Source of the DNA: Colwellia sp.
GTDB lineage: Bacteria; Pseudomonadota; Gammaproteobacteria; Enterobacterales; Alteromonadaceae
Assembly: GCA_013215465.1 (NCBI GenBank)
Contig: JABSOW010000006.1
Coordinates: 124,001 to 188,000, forward strand
Length of the DNA stretch: 64,000 nt
Direction of reading: 5' to 3'
In this document: piece by piece, positions 9,413 to 19,199 of the stretch
How the letters are laid out: every line of letters begins with the position of its first letter
How positions within the stretch are numbered: position 1 is the stretch's first letter
The notes under the pieces: generated by a model
What the model was told of the DNA's origin: nothing
Database searches by the model: none
The model's input: the letters and a program-made list of their open reading frames with translations, nothing else
Translations under genes and position numbers: made by a program

Positions 9413-12400
9413 TTAAATTGAATCAAGTTGTAGTGCTTGTAAAATATTCATTAGTAACAGCTTTGCCGTTACTGGTTTTGCCATATGTAAGTTCATACCT
9501 GCAGCCAAGCTTTGTTGCTTATCTTCTTCGCGAGCGTGTGCAGTCATAGCAATAATGGGTAAATGGTGATACTTAGTTTGTTTTCGAATTTCTATTGTTG
9601 CCGTTAACCCATCCATAATAGGCATTTGTATGTCCATTAACACCACATCAAATGCTTTTTCAGCAAGTAAATTTAATGCACATTGACCATTTTCTGCAAT
9701 AGTGACTTGCGCTTTCAAACTCATTAATAACTCTTTTGCCACTAACTGATTGACCAAGTTATCCTCTACTAATAAAACATTAATACCCAATAAATCACCC
9801 AGATTTTCTATCGATTCTGCTGAGGATGTCATTGGCAAGGCTCTTGTTAATTCAATTGACTCTTTTAGTTGCCCTTGTTCTTTTGATGAGCCCTTGATTA
9901 ATACCTCAGTAATTTGTTCTAAAGCGTAACGATATAATGGCGTATCTAGCAAAGTATAAGCAACATTCAGCTGATCTAATTGCTGACAACTTTCACTGTT
10001 TAGTTCCCGCATGATTGGCTGACATAAACCAATTAAATCAATATTTTTAGACCAATCGATAGCCGCTGTTTCTGCTGCTAATTTTTGTGGTAAAAAAACC
10101 GCTTCATCAATTAATAACACGTTGGTATTCGATGACTCTATGGTACTCGCAAGTTTATTAGACAATATAGATAAATCATCAAATTGATGACAACGCCATG
10201 ATAAATTTTCAATGGTCTCAATAAAACTTATCGATAACGGTTGCTTAATTACCCACAAATTTATTGGCCCTAAGTTATCAATAGTACTGTTATCAAAAGT
10301 AAAACTTTGCTTATCACCTTTATCAGGTAATGATAAAGGCAAAATAAAGCTAAACTCAGAGCCATCGCCGGGGCTACTTGTTAAGGTTATTTCTCCACCA
10401 AGCAGTTTTACAATTTGTTGGCAAATAGATAAACCCAACCCAGAGCCACCATACTTGCGTGTCATCGAAATATCCGCTTGTGAAAAAGCGTCAAATAAGT
10501 GCCCTTGTTTATCACTTTCGATACCAATACCCGTATCTTTAACTTTAAAGCGTACTAAAGCATTTGTTTCACTTTGGTCAATGACATCAATAAGTAAAGC
10601 GACTTCTCCGTACTCGGTAAACTTGATAGCATTATTTAATAAATTTGATAATACTTGCACTAAGCGCATTTCATCACTCATGATCAAACTGGGTACTTGA
10701 GCGGACAAATCTATTCGCATGGTTAGTTTTTTTGCATAAACAGTGGCTGCATTCAGTTTTACTGCCTTATCTATCATGCCAGCTAGATTGACCACATCTT
10801 TAACGATAACCATTTTACCCGCCTCAATTTTAGACAAGTCGAGTAACTCATCAATAAGGTGCAATAAAGAAAAAGCGGCGGTTTGTGCATTAACAAGATA
10901 ATGCTGTTGACGTGCATCTAATAAGGTGTGATTAAGTAAATCCATCATGCCTTGTATAGCATTTATTGGCGTTCTTATTTCATGACTCATATTGGCCAAA
11001 AATTGAATTTTAACTTGATTGGCATATTCTGCTTGGTCTTTAGCATTTTCCAACGCTGACTGTGTTGCTTGTCGCTCAGTGACATTTTGTAAAATAGTAA
11101 TAGTGCCAAGTACCTCTTCTTGATCATTAGTAAGCTGATTACAATAGCTTTGATAACTTTCTTCAGCCGCTTCAATAAGCGCTTGCTGCGGATAAATATT
11201 TTTAAGGCGAGCATTTAAACGAGTAATTTCATCAGCCAGTGCTTTAGGCATAAAACTACTTGCTTGAAAACCTAACATTTCATGCTCTAAAAGACCACTT
11301 AGCCGTTCAAAAGCCTGATTACAGCCCATTAACTTTCCCTGAGGATCATTAAAAATAATTAATTCAGGGATCGCATTCATTACTGAGCGTAATAAAGCAT
11401 AATCTCGTTGATGTTTAGCACTAGACTCTTGCAATGCTTGGGTTTTTTCTAGCACTCTGCTATCAAGTATTTCGTTTTGCTCTTTAAGTTGTAGTAAAAG
11501 GCTTCTATTTTGGGTGAAAATATCTTCAACTAAGACAAACCAATGCAACCAATCAGCATTGGCTTTTATTTTACCGGGATCACCTTGCGCACAATATTTG
11601 ATATGACTAATAAAATCATGAGTGGGTTTAATAAAGCTACGTCTAGTCATTGCATTTACCAGCATAAGAAAAGCCAATAAGCCAATCAATAAAATGGTAA
11701 ACATGAAAATAAAATGACTACGTAAAGGTAAGATAAAACTCTCATACGGTTGGTATTTCAATAAGGTCCAACCGTTAACCGCCAAGGTTTGTTTTTCAAC
11801 TAACCAGTCACCTATTTGTACTGAATCGGGCAACTGCGCTAAACCTTGTCCATTTAAATGGTGTAAAGCCTTAGGTAATAATTTTTGCCAAGATGCTCGA
11901 TAACTTAACGCTTCTTTACCACGTTGCTTAAAAATTAAAATGTCATTCTGTTGATTAAAAAGCACCAAACCTTGTTCATTTGAGTCTAGCTCAGGCAAGC
12001 TTTGTTGTAGGCGTGCTAAACTAATATCGATAACCATGGCACCAAGCATTTTTTTATCACGATAAACGCCAATACCTAAAGAAGCATTCATGCCCATGCC
12101 CGCAGCATCTATATAAGGAGATGACCAAATAACTTTATTATTTTCAAAGCCGAGTTGTTTTATTTTTTGTGCGTGAGCATTAGTGAGCATACGATCACTA
12201 AAGCGCCAACTATCACGACCAATCCAAGGAAAAATATTAACAAATTGATCAACAGAGACATAATAAAACCACATCGCTTCTTCAATAACTTTTTGCGCAG
12301 CTACAAACGCCGGAGTTAAAGCATTAGCCATTGATATTTCTTGCTTTTTCAATATGCTAAATTGCTCGATATTGCCAAAGCCGGTAATATTTCCGCTAAT

Positions 12401-12748
12401 ACGCTGATCTTGTTCAAATAAGTGTCGACGTGGCTTATCTAAAAAAAATAATGCGCCGTCTTGTCTTAAAGGTGGAATTTGTGAATATAACTCACTTGGG
12501 TGTTTAAGTGCATATTGAGCAAATTCTTGAATACCAGAAATTGCTTGCTCACTTTGCACTAACATAGCGTTAAGCTGATGCGCTTGACTGCTTAGTTGCT
12601 TTAATCCTTGTTGTTTATGCACAGACAACTCACCATAATAACGTAATGATGCCGCTGTTAGCGCAATGAAAACGATAATAATAAAGGCAACAACAACCGC
12701 AGTATTATAGCGTCTAAATACAGTGTTCTCTGCGTTCTTATACAACAC
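9413..12748 (-). CDS. Membrane hybrid sensor histidine kinase with receiver domain
   Basis: 1111 residues. In order: a transmembrane helix (about 18-40), a long periplasmic sensor region of Cache type (about 45-340), a second membrane helix (FIFMFTILLIGLLAFLMLV, about 345-365), a coiled linker, and a PAS domain (about 445-560). Then come HisKA with the phospho-acceptor motif FLANMSHEIRTPINA (His near 586), HATPase with NLLNNAIKFT, KDTGIGI and GSGLGLSIC, and a C-terminal receiver with VLLVEDN and the phospho-Asp in VVLMDIQMP (near 1035). There is no Hpt domain, so a separate phosphotransfer protein is expected. No response regulator gene is adjacent. It is a single-gene unit, convergent with argR. 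The ligand is unknown. Confidence 0.95.
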   Translation of the reverse strand: MLYKNAENTVFRRYNTAVVVAFIIIVFIALTAASLRYYGELSVHKQQGLKQLSSQAHQLNAMLVQSEQAISGIQEFAQYALKHPSELYSQIPPLRQDGALFFLDKPRRHLFEQDQRISGNITGFGNIEQFSILKKQEISMANALTPAFVAAQKVIEEAMWFYYVSVDQFVNIFPWIGRDSWRFSDRMLTNAHAQKIKQLGFENNKVIWSSPYIDAAGMGMNASLGIGVYRDKKMLGAMVIDISLARLQQSLPELDSNEQGLVLFNQQNDILIFKQRGKEALSYRASWQKLLPKALHHLNGQGLAQLPDSVQIGDWLVEKQTLAVNGWTLLKYQPYESFILPLRSHFIFMFTILLIGLLAFLMLVNAMTRRSFIKPTHDFISHIKYCAQGDPGKIKANADWLHWFVLVEDIFTQNRSLLLQLKEQNEILDSRVLEKTQALQESSAKHQRDYALLRSVMNAIPELIIFNDPQGKLMGCNQAFERLSGLLEHEMLGFQASSFMPKALADEITRLNARLKNIYPQQALIEAAEESYQSYCNQLTNDQEEVLGTITILQNVTERQATQSALENAKDQAEYANQVKIQFLANMSHEIRTPINAIQGMMDLLNHTLLDARQQHYLVNAQTAAFSLLHLIDELLDLSKIEAGKMVIVKDVVNLAGMIDKAVKLNAATVYAKKLTMRIDLSAQVPSLIMSDEMRLVQVLSNLLNNAIKFTEYGEVALLIDVIDQSETNALVRFKVKDTGIGIESDKQGHLFDAFSQADISMTRKYGGSGLGLSICQQIVKLLGGEITLTSSPGDGSEFSFILPLSLPDKGDKQSFTFDNSTIDNLGPINLWVIKQPLSISFIETIENLSWRCHQFDDLSILSNKLASTIESSNTNVLLIDEAVFLPQKLAAETAAIDWSKNIDLIGLCQPIMRELNSESCQQLDQLNVAYTLLDTPLYRYALEQITEVLIKGSSKEQGQLKESIELTRALPMTSSAESIENLGDLLGINVLLVEDNLVNQLVAKELLMSLKAQVTIAENGQCALNLLAEKAFDVVLMDIQMPIMDGLTATIEIRKQTKYHHLPIIAMTAHAREEDKQQSLAAGMNLHMAKPVTAKLLLMNILQALQLDSI

Positions 12749-12971
12749 GGCTTGCCTTAGCTGAAAAATAGTAGTTTATTATTTAACGCTATCATAGCTA
12801 AGGAAAAGGCATAAAACGAATAAAAACAAGATAAAATTAATAAGCGCGAACCGTCGCTCACTATACAAAGCCGCGATATAACCTGCAAATTTTGTAATGT
12901 ATGCGGTAAGTGGAACATACTAACGAAAACTTATTATTTATTCTGTAGAGGAATTGTCTCTTTATTTATTT

Positions 12972-14849
12972 TTAAAATCGATAAACAGCTACTAACGATT
13001 GAAGATTCGAGGCAATGTCTTCTATTTGTGAACTCGATTGATTTGTTTCATTTGCTTGTTGCGAAGTTTCTTTAGCCATTTTATTAATATGTTGAATATT
13101 CGTTGTTATATCATTTGAAATTGCTTCTTGTTCCTCAGAGGCCACAGCAATGTTGCTGTTAAGTTCAAATATTTGATTTACTGCGCTACTGATAGTATCC
13201 AAAGTTTCATTAGCATCCAAGGTTTGTTTCGCCGTATCTGAAGCTTCTTTTGCTCCTTCCCGCATAGCATCAATTGTATTTTTGACATTCAACTGAAAAC
13301 TTTCTATTAAGGCTTCAATTTGCATGGTAGAGTCTTGTGTTCGTTTAGCTAATGCTCTGACTTCGTCTGCTACGACCGCAAAACCACGACCATTCTCTCC
13401 TGCTCTAGCCGCTTCAATTGCGGCATTTAAGGCCAATAAATTGGTTTGCTCGGCAATAGCGCGAATCACATCTAAGACTGCACGAATATTATGGCTATCG
13501 CTTTCTAGATTTTGTGTGGTTTCCGCCGATAGTTGTAGTTTATTGGCTAATAAATTAACTGAGTCACTAATACCTTTAATCGTTTTTTTACCCACTATTA
13601 CAGACTTATTGGTTACTGACGCAAGATCTGCTGCAATATGAATATTACGAGTAACCTCTGTGGTAGTAGATAACATTTGCTGAATGAACTCAGCTAATTG
13701 CTCTGATTCAGATTGCTGTTCAACAGCCAACTGATTGGTTTTCTGTGAAACGATTGAATTTCCCTTCGAGACTTGCTGCAGGTTTTCTGAAAGCACAGGG
13801 ATTTCTATAAAGGTTTTCCTTAAGTTGGCGATAAACTGATTAAATAATTGGCTAATGACAGTGATCTCATCCTTACCGGTAATTTGAATGGCGGCAGACA
13901 AGTCGCCTGATTTCAGGGCAAAATCATTAAGATGGTGGGTAAGACTGCCTAGACGTTTATTTATCGAATAAGATATCGACAATATTGATACTACTATTAG
14001 TATGATGAAAGCAGCTGTTATATAGAGTAAATTGTTATAAATATTACTATTTTGCGTAGTGATATTCTTTGACAAACGCGTCTCTAAGGCTTTAAAAATG
14101 GCCTCGGTTTTATGTACTTTACTACGCATTTCTCCATGTAGCCCCTCCTTGGAGGTTAAACCTAGTTTTTGGTAACCCAACTTTAATTTCATAAATGTTG
14201 AGCGATATGCTGCCATTTTAGTATCAATATCTTTTTTTGTTGCAAAATCTAGCACAGAGTCTGTTAAGTGTTGCTTAAATATTGTAAAGTTTTCTTTAAA
14301 TTTATCTATGTACTTATTATCCTTGCGTAACATAAAATCCTTTTCATTTCGTCTAAGCATTAACATGTCGGCAATGAGTTGCAGTGAATTAGATTGTTTC
14401 AACTTCTCTTCCGCCTCACGTACCGATGAGCGTAAACTTCCCCGTAAACCTTGATCGTGGTTTAACCCTATTAATTGATGAATATCCACTATTTGAGTAA
14501 AACCTACTTTGTATTCCTGCAGCTGTTGAACTAGCTTTATCAGTGATTCTTTATCTCCTAAACCAAGGGATTCAAGGTTATTTCGTATTTGATTCACATG
14601 GTTTGCTAGTTGAACAAAATTAGTGGCAAATTTTTGCTGGTACTTAACATCTAATCTCGCCAAGAAATCCTTTTCATTACGTCTAAGCGTTAACATTTCA
14701 ACTTCGCTCTTTTGTATTAAACTGAAAGTATTATTTAACGCTTTCATTTGTGATGATGCATTTAGCGTTACTATAAATAAAGCTATTAAACAAATACTTA
14801 CAACAATAGCGAGAGCATATAGTTTAAATTTAATGGTGAAGTTATTCAT
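12972..14849 (-). CDS. Methyl-accepting chemotaxis protein with HBM-type sensor
   Basis: 625 residues. The first membrane helix is at about 10-30. The periplasmic all-helical sensor is built from two similar halves, each with the phrase LRRNEKDF followed by KY..KF (about 51-72 and 165-186), which is the hallmark of helical bimodular (HBM) sensors. The second membrane helix is at about 272-292, then HAMP. The signalling hairpin tip is EQTNLLALNAAIEAARAGENGRGFAVVADEVRALA, quoted here in parts: EQTNLLALNAAIEAARAGEN then GRGFAVVADEVRAL. Known HBM receptors sense organic acids such as TCA intermediates; the ligand here is not predictable. It is a stand-alone gene. Confidence 0.95.
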   Translation of the reverse strand: MNNFTIKFKLYALAIVVSICLIALFIVTLNASSQMKALNNTFSLIQKSEVEMLTLRRNEKDFLARLDVKYQQKFATNFVQLANHVNQIRNNLESLGLGDKESLIKLVQQLQEYKVGFTQIVDIHQLIGLNHDQGLRGSLRSSVREAEEKLKQSNSLQLIADMLMLRRNEKDFMLRKDNKYIDKFKENFTIFKQHLTDSVLDFATKKDIDTKMAAYRSTFMKLKLGYQKLGLTSKEGLHGEMRSKVHKTEAIFKALETRLSKNITTQNSNIYNNLLYITAAFIILIVVSILSISYSINKRLGSLTHHLNDFALKSGDLSAAIQITGKDEITVISQLFNQFIANLRKTFIEIPVLSENLQQVSKGNSIVSQKTNQLAVEQQSESEQLAEFIQQMLSTTTEVTRNIHIAADLASVTNKSVIVGKKTIKGISDSVNLLANKLQLSAETTQNLESDSHNIRAVLDVIRAIAEQTNLLALNAAIEAARAGENGRGFAVVADEVRALAKRTQDSTMQIEALIESFQLNVKNTIDAMREGAKEASDTAKQTLDANETLDTISSAVNQIFELNSNIAVASEEQEAISNDITTNIQHINKMAKETSQQANETNQSSSQIEDIASNLQSLVAVYRF

Positions 14850-15233
14850 TGTTTATCTCGAAGATTTAGCGTTAGGGTAAAGTTATTTTCTGATGAATAT
14901 GGCTACTGAGGGCTGCATATATTTTGATATGCTAAATGTCTTCAGAGTTTGTCCAGAATTAATAATGACTTTTTCAATGATGCTTAAATATAATTTATTC
15001 TCAATATACACAACTTATATGAAGCTTTTATGTAAATAGGTAATATATTCAGTTGTAGTGCTTGCTCTGCGGTATTAAAAGAATAAAAGGAGCAAATGTT
15101 TTTCGTTAAATAATCAGATATTAGGAAGTTAATGGTTGGAAGCAGCAGTATGAATATACTCAAGATGCGAGTTTCTGGACGCCTGAGCGAAGCAGGCTCA
15201 AGGCGAATTTTTTTATTCAGATTCAGGTTAACA
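14850..15233. other. Intergenic region, 384 bases, with one hairpin repeat
   Basis: No open frame with coding character was found. The only structure is the hairpin at 15180-15205. The flanking sequence (AGTATGAATATACTC and ATGCGAGTTTCTGGACGCC) reads like a dispersed intergenic repeat rather than gene-specific DNA. Confidence 0.6.
15180..15205 (+). repeat. Hairpin of a probable dispersed intergenic repeat
   Basis: CGCCTGAGC pairs with GCTCAAGGCG (one bulged base), with an alternative inner stem GCCTG/CAGGC. It is followed on the plus strand by a run of seven T, so it could terminate transcription from the left. No plus-strand gene precedes it, which favours a mobile palindromic repeat inserted here. 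Confidence 0.45.
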
Positions 15234-15785
15234 CTAAAAATTCTTTTCAGTAAATTCAGCTAGTGAACTTCGTTCTACTTCATCAAAGATTAGTACACTG
15301 CCCTTTTCATAGTGACGATAAATATTCACCGCTGCACTGGCTCCAGAGCTAGCAGGAGTAACAAACCTATCGTCAATTTGAGCAAGATTTCCAAGTACAA
15401 TTGTTCGACAGTTGCGCCCTCCTCGACTGAGCATTCCTTTCATTTGAGCACGGGTCATATTTTGTGCCTCATCGATAATAAGCACAGCATCATCAATTGA
15501 ACGGCCTCTAAAATATGCCATGCTAGTAAACTCGATATTCGCTCGGTCAATAATATGTTCTACCGTGGCACGGGTGCTTTTTTCATCTTCACTATCATTG
15601 GCATGCATAGAAATTAACGCATCAGTAATTCCTGCTAATAACGGCAACGACTTCTCTTTTAGATCGCCGGGGAGAAAGCCAGGATCATCATCCATAAAAT
15701 CTCGACTTCGCACTACCACTATTTTTTTATATTGTTTGGTTTCTATTACTTGGTGTAAACCTGCCGCAACAGCTAGAAAACTTTT
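15234..15785 (-). pseudogene. phoH-like ATPase, C-terminal part only, cut at the P-loop
   Basis: The reading frame is intact from the P-loop lysine to the stop: K-SFLAVAAGLHQVIE, then IVVVRSRDFMDDDPGFLPGD, Walker B VLIIDEAQNMTRAQMK and the usual PhoH ending VERSSLAEF. Upstream of the AAA(Lys)-AGT(Ser) codons at 15785-15780 the frame runs straight into unrelated sequence with a TAA three codons later (15794-15792), so the GxxGTG half of Walker A and everything N-terminal is missing. A GTG at 15719 could restart translation, but the product would lack the nucleotide-binding loop. PhoH-family proteins are P-loop ATPases linked to RNA metabolism. The break coincides with the start of the island, so I infer insertional inactivation by it. 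Confidence 0.85.
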
Positions 15786-15899
15786 TAGGTATTATATATT
15801 TAGAAATGGACATACCGACCGACCGAGCGTAAGCTATACAGTCTATATGATTTAGCATAATTAAAAACAAAATTAAGGCATACCTAGGTTAGACCACAA

Positions 15900-18800
15900 A
15901 TGAAAGTAACAAATAAAAACAATAACAGAGGCATCATAGAACGAAATGATGAACGAATCAGCTCACTCATCGAAACAAGCAACTTTTTAAGTATTTGTTT
16001 TGACAATTCTCAATGGGATAGTAAGAACGAAAATTCATCTTCTGTTGTTCATTACAACTATCGTCTTGCGCTTTCTAAAGCCCTTATTTTATCAATGGCC
16101 AACATAGATCTAGCCGCTAACTTTATCTTCTTACTTACATCACAACCCAATATTTTAAATGTAAAAGATTTCATTCGAGGCTTTAAGTCATTAGAAGCTG
16201 TACTTACCCATGAATTTGACCAAAAAACATCGAAAACCTACAGTATTGCCGTCCGACATTTTTTATTAAAATACGGTGAGAACATTAAAGATAATTTTCC
16301 GATTGACCTGATACATTTTGACTCTAGGTTCCATAAATCATCCTCATACGAAAGAAATCAAGATGTAGGCACCTTCATTATTCAAGTTAAACAATCATCG
16401 TTTGGCGTTATTATTGACCCTGATAATTTACCTTCTTTATTTAAAAAAAATGGTCTTTTACATCATGCTGTTAAAAACTTAGAAATAGCTTCAAAAACAC
16501 AATCTTTAGAATATTCAATAGTGATGTCATTTAAAAAGACATTAAAAAAAATATCCAATTTAGCAAAAGGTTCTGTTTTAAATGATTTTCTCAATTCCCC
16601 GAACAATGAGCTAAATTCAGATTCAATCATTGGAGCCTTCCTTGAGTTTGAAAGAGTTCTATATAAAAAAATGAATGGTTTAAGATTAGATCAAATTAGC
16701 TCGATTTTTCGAAAGATTCTATCTGAACATAGTGGAATAAAGGATATACTTGCTCAAGATAATACAAAGTTTATTAATAATTTTAACAGTAAAGGCAAAC
16801 TAAAATTTACACCAAGCTTCTCTTTAATAACAATTGATAATGGAAGTATTAGTCTTTTTCTTATTGATACTTTCCAAATCCCTAGAGTCTGTCCTACGGG
16901 TGGAGTTGCTGATTTTTGTCTTTCAAGCATGGTTAAAATATCAAGAAATACTCCTATTGATAATGCCGAGGTAAATCTACTTTTTGACTTACTTTTAAAA
17001 ATAGAGAAAAAAGGTATTTCACCTGCAAGAATTCTTTTAACCACTCCTCCAAAGAAACTTAGTCAATATAACGTAAAATCGGGGATGGAAAGTGCAGAAG
17101 AGATAATATTATCTAGCTATCCTGATACACCAATTGAGACGTTAAACCTCTTCAAGCAGTTTATTGGATACTGTGATCAAACCATAAAAAATTCGAAACT
17201 GATTGATCAAGTAGAATTTGATTCTGTATTGGTGGTAAAAAAAGAGGTGAAATCCATTACGATTAAAGTCTACACAAAAACTAATGGTAAAAAACATACC
17301 CATGACTATCAATTTAACACCGATAAGATCGAGCCTTTACTCACACTGCAAGGCACGTTACAAAACGCACTAAGAGGATTAAAGAGCGCTTCTGAAACAG
17401 AACCATTAACACAAACACAAGTACACATTATTGATCGCTCATTGTGTCATATTGTCGAAACAAAACTTACTAACGATCTTATATGTAAAGTACTTATACA
17501 GCCTATTGCTGTACTTTCCCAGCGCGATTTACGTGTAGGTTTTTCTCAATTTGAGGACATTATTGAGACGGTAGATGTTCAAGTGAAATCAAACCTCAGC
17601 TTGGGCTTTAGAACTTTCCTTACAAAATGGGGAGGCAAAATAAACAATGAGATAGAGATAAAACACTGCGGGTTCAAATCAAGGTTCAGCGCAAAAAAAG
17701 AAATGAATGCACCTAAATTAATTATCCCTATTGATGATGATGGTGTTGAATTGAAAAGCCCTATCTTAAGCAACCATCAGTCCTCATTCGAGCTAAAAAA
17801 AGAAGTTAATGAGTATTATGAAATACCTATTGTTGAATTACTCGAAGCCGCTACTTCAGAAATAGGTTTATATAAGAAACTAGTTAAAACATTCAACCAA
17901 TATACTTCTGTTGACCAAAATGGAAATTATAAATTAGCTATTTCTGATGAAATATCATCTTTCATCGAAGAAAGTCAGAAAACTCAAGCAAAAGGCGTAC
18001 TGAAATCAAAAACTAAAGCCCTGATCGATAGTTACTCACAAGAGCAATTACTTGGTGCGTATGTTAGAGCACAAGTTAACGCGGGAATTGATGAACATAT
18101 CTATTGCAACGGTAAAAACTTACTCATACTCGATTATATAAAGCACTGGTTTCACAATACGGGCCCAAGCATGATGAACTATTTTTGGCATAGTGTGCTT
18201 TTACCCAAAAGCATATTATTAGTTTGTTTTACTCGGTTAATTATAAGAACTACGTGGAACAAAGATGTTGTTGCTACGCTAAAGCGCGATGATTTTCCTG
18301 AGGAAATCCCTGATGGCGAATTCAAAATAAGTGGATTTAAAGAAAAAGTAGATAAGCCTACTTTTGTCATTACCATTGAGCCTCACGAAACAGAGATTCG
18401 TGAAGCTATAACGATGTTACTTCGACATTACGATAACATGTTAGAACTCGGTTTATCCCCTGAATCACTTTGGGATACTCCTACTTCAACCAACCTTTCC
18501 TTTTTAAGTAAAATGAACATTGACAGATTTTGTGATCATCACGGACTATCAAAATTTACGATAGAGCTACTAGCAAAACATCAAATAAACTTAAGAAATG
18601 GTATCGATGGTAGTTTAGCTAATTCACAAACAGAGCGTAACCATGCAAACAGTGGAGTGACTGCTGGTTACTTAACTCACCCTATCGCGATGATCGAATA
18701 TGAAGCTAATAATGCAGATTTTCAGCGACGATTCGAAACAACCATTCAATACCGTCATTCAGGAGAAAAGTACTTAAAAAAGTACGGATTAGATAAAGAT

Positions 18801-19199
18801 AATATTGATGAAAACCTTATTGTTTCAGCCAAGGTTTCTGATGACGATGATTTACCCGACTGGTTTCTTCTCCCTGATGGATCGACTTGTTCAAATATTT
18901 TTGCCCCAATTGACAAAGGTAAACAAGACAACCTTTGCCAAGGCAGAAAATGCCATCAAGGGGGAGGTTGTGAATTTAATCAGATTAATTTGGGAGATGA
19001 AGAGTTTTTGCAAACACTTCAACAGCAAGAGTTCTTTAGCGCACGTGGTGAAGCACTGTTATCTAAACATGGTAAAGAATACTTCGATGAGTATATTGCC
19101 CCAGAAATGCGCTTTGTATTCGGCCTAGTAAGATACGTAGAACATTCAAACCCTACATTTTATAAAACTACAAAAGGTAGATTGAACAATGCCAACTAA
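15900..19199 (+). CDS. Very large tyrosine-recombinase-like protein (element gene 1)
   Basis: 1099 residues, several times the size of a normal integrase. The C-terminal third resembles a divergent tyrosine recombinase catalytic domain: CFTRLIIRTTWNKDVVATLK (box I-like, about 780-800), then LLAKHQINLRNG, then NHANSGVTAGYLTHP, where the Tyr at about 924 fits the nucleophile after an H/N box. A cysteine cluster follows (CSNIF at about 1000, LCQGRKCHQGGGC at about 1018-1030), probably zinc binding. The first 750 residues match nothing I recognise and contain two similar segments (around FRGFKSLEAVLTHEF and VGFSQFEDIIETVD), suggesting an internal duplication. It is the first gene of a six-gene operon, overlapping the next by 11 bases. 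By context it takes part in island integration or excision. The role of the big N-terminal part is unknown. Confidence 0.7.
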   Translation: MKVTNKNNNRGIIERNDERISSLIETSNFLSICFDNSQWDSKNENSSSVVHYNYRLALSKALILSMANIDLAANFIFLLTSQPNILNVKDFIRGFKSLEAVLTHEFDQKTSKTYSIAVRHFLLKYGENIKDNFPIDLIHFDSRFHKSSSYERNQDVGTFIIQVKQSSFGVIIDPDNLPSLFKKNGLLHHAVKNLEIASKTQSLEYSIVMSFKKTLKKISNLAKGSVLNDFLNSPNNELNSDSIIGAFLEFERVLYKKMNGLRLDQISSIFRKILSEHSGIKDILAQDNTKFINNFNSKGKLKFTPSFSLITIDNGSISLFLIDTFQIPRVCPTGGVADFCLSSMVKISRNTPIDNAEVNLLFDLLLKIEKKGISPARILLTTPPKKLSQYNVKSGMESAEEIILSSYPDTPIETLNLFKQFIGYCDQTIKNSKLIDQVEFDSVLVVKKEVKSITIKVYTKTNGKKHTHDYQFNTDKIEPLLTLQGTLQNALRGLKSASETEPLTQTQVHIIDRSLCHIVETKLTNDLICKVLIQPIAVLSQRDLRVGFSQFEDIIETVDVQVKSNLSLGFRTFLTKWGGKINNEIEIKHCGFKSRFSAKKEMNAPKLIIPIDDDGVELKSPILSNHQSSFELKKEVNEYYEIPIVELLEAATSEIGLYKKLVKTFNQYTSVDQNGNYKLAISDEISSFIEESQKTQAKGVLKSKTKALIDSYSQEQLLGAYVRAQVNAGIDEHIYCNGKNLLILDYIKHWFHNTGPSMMNYFWHSVLLPKSILLVCFTRLIIRTTWNKDVVATLKRDDFPEEIPDGEFKISGFKEKVDKPTFVITIEPHETEIREAITMLLRHYDNMLELGLSPESLWDTPTSTNLSFLSKMNIDRFCDHHGLSKFTIELLAKHQINLRNGIDGSLANSQTERNHANSGVTAGYLTHPIAMIEYEANNADFQRRFETTIQYRHSGEKYLKKYGLDKDNIDENLIVSAKVSDDDDLPDWFLLPDGSTCSNIFAPIDKGKQDNLCQGRKCHQGGGCEFNQINLGDEEFLQTLQQQEFFSARGEALLSKHGKEYFDEYIAPEMRFVFGLVRYVEHSNPTFYKTTKGRLNNAN

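Noticed and set aside
10212..10700. 162-codon plus-strand frame opposite the hybrid kinase
   Set aside because: Antisense to the HATPase domain, with no ribosome-binding site and no plausible protein; shadow frame.
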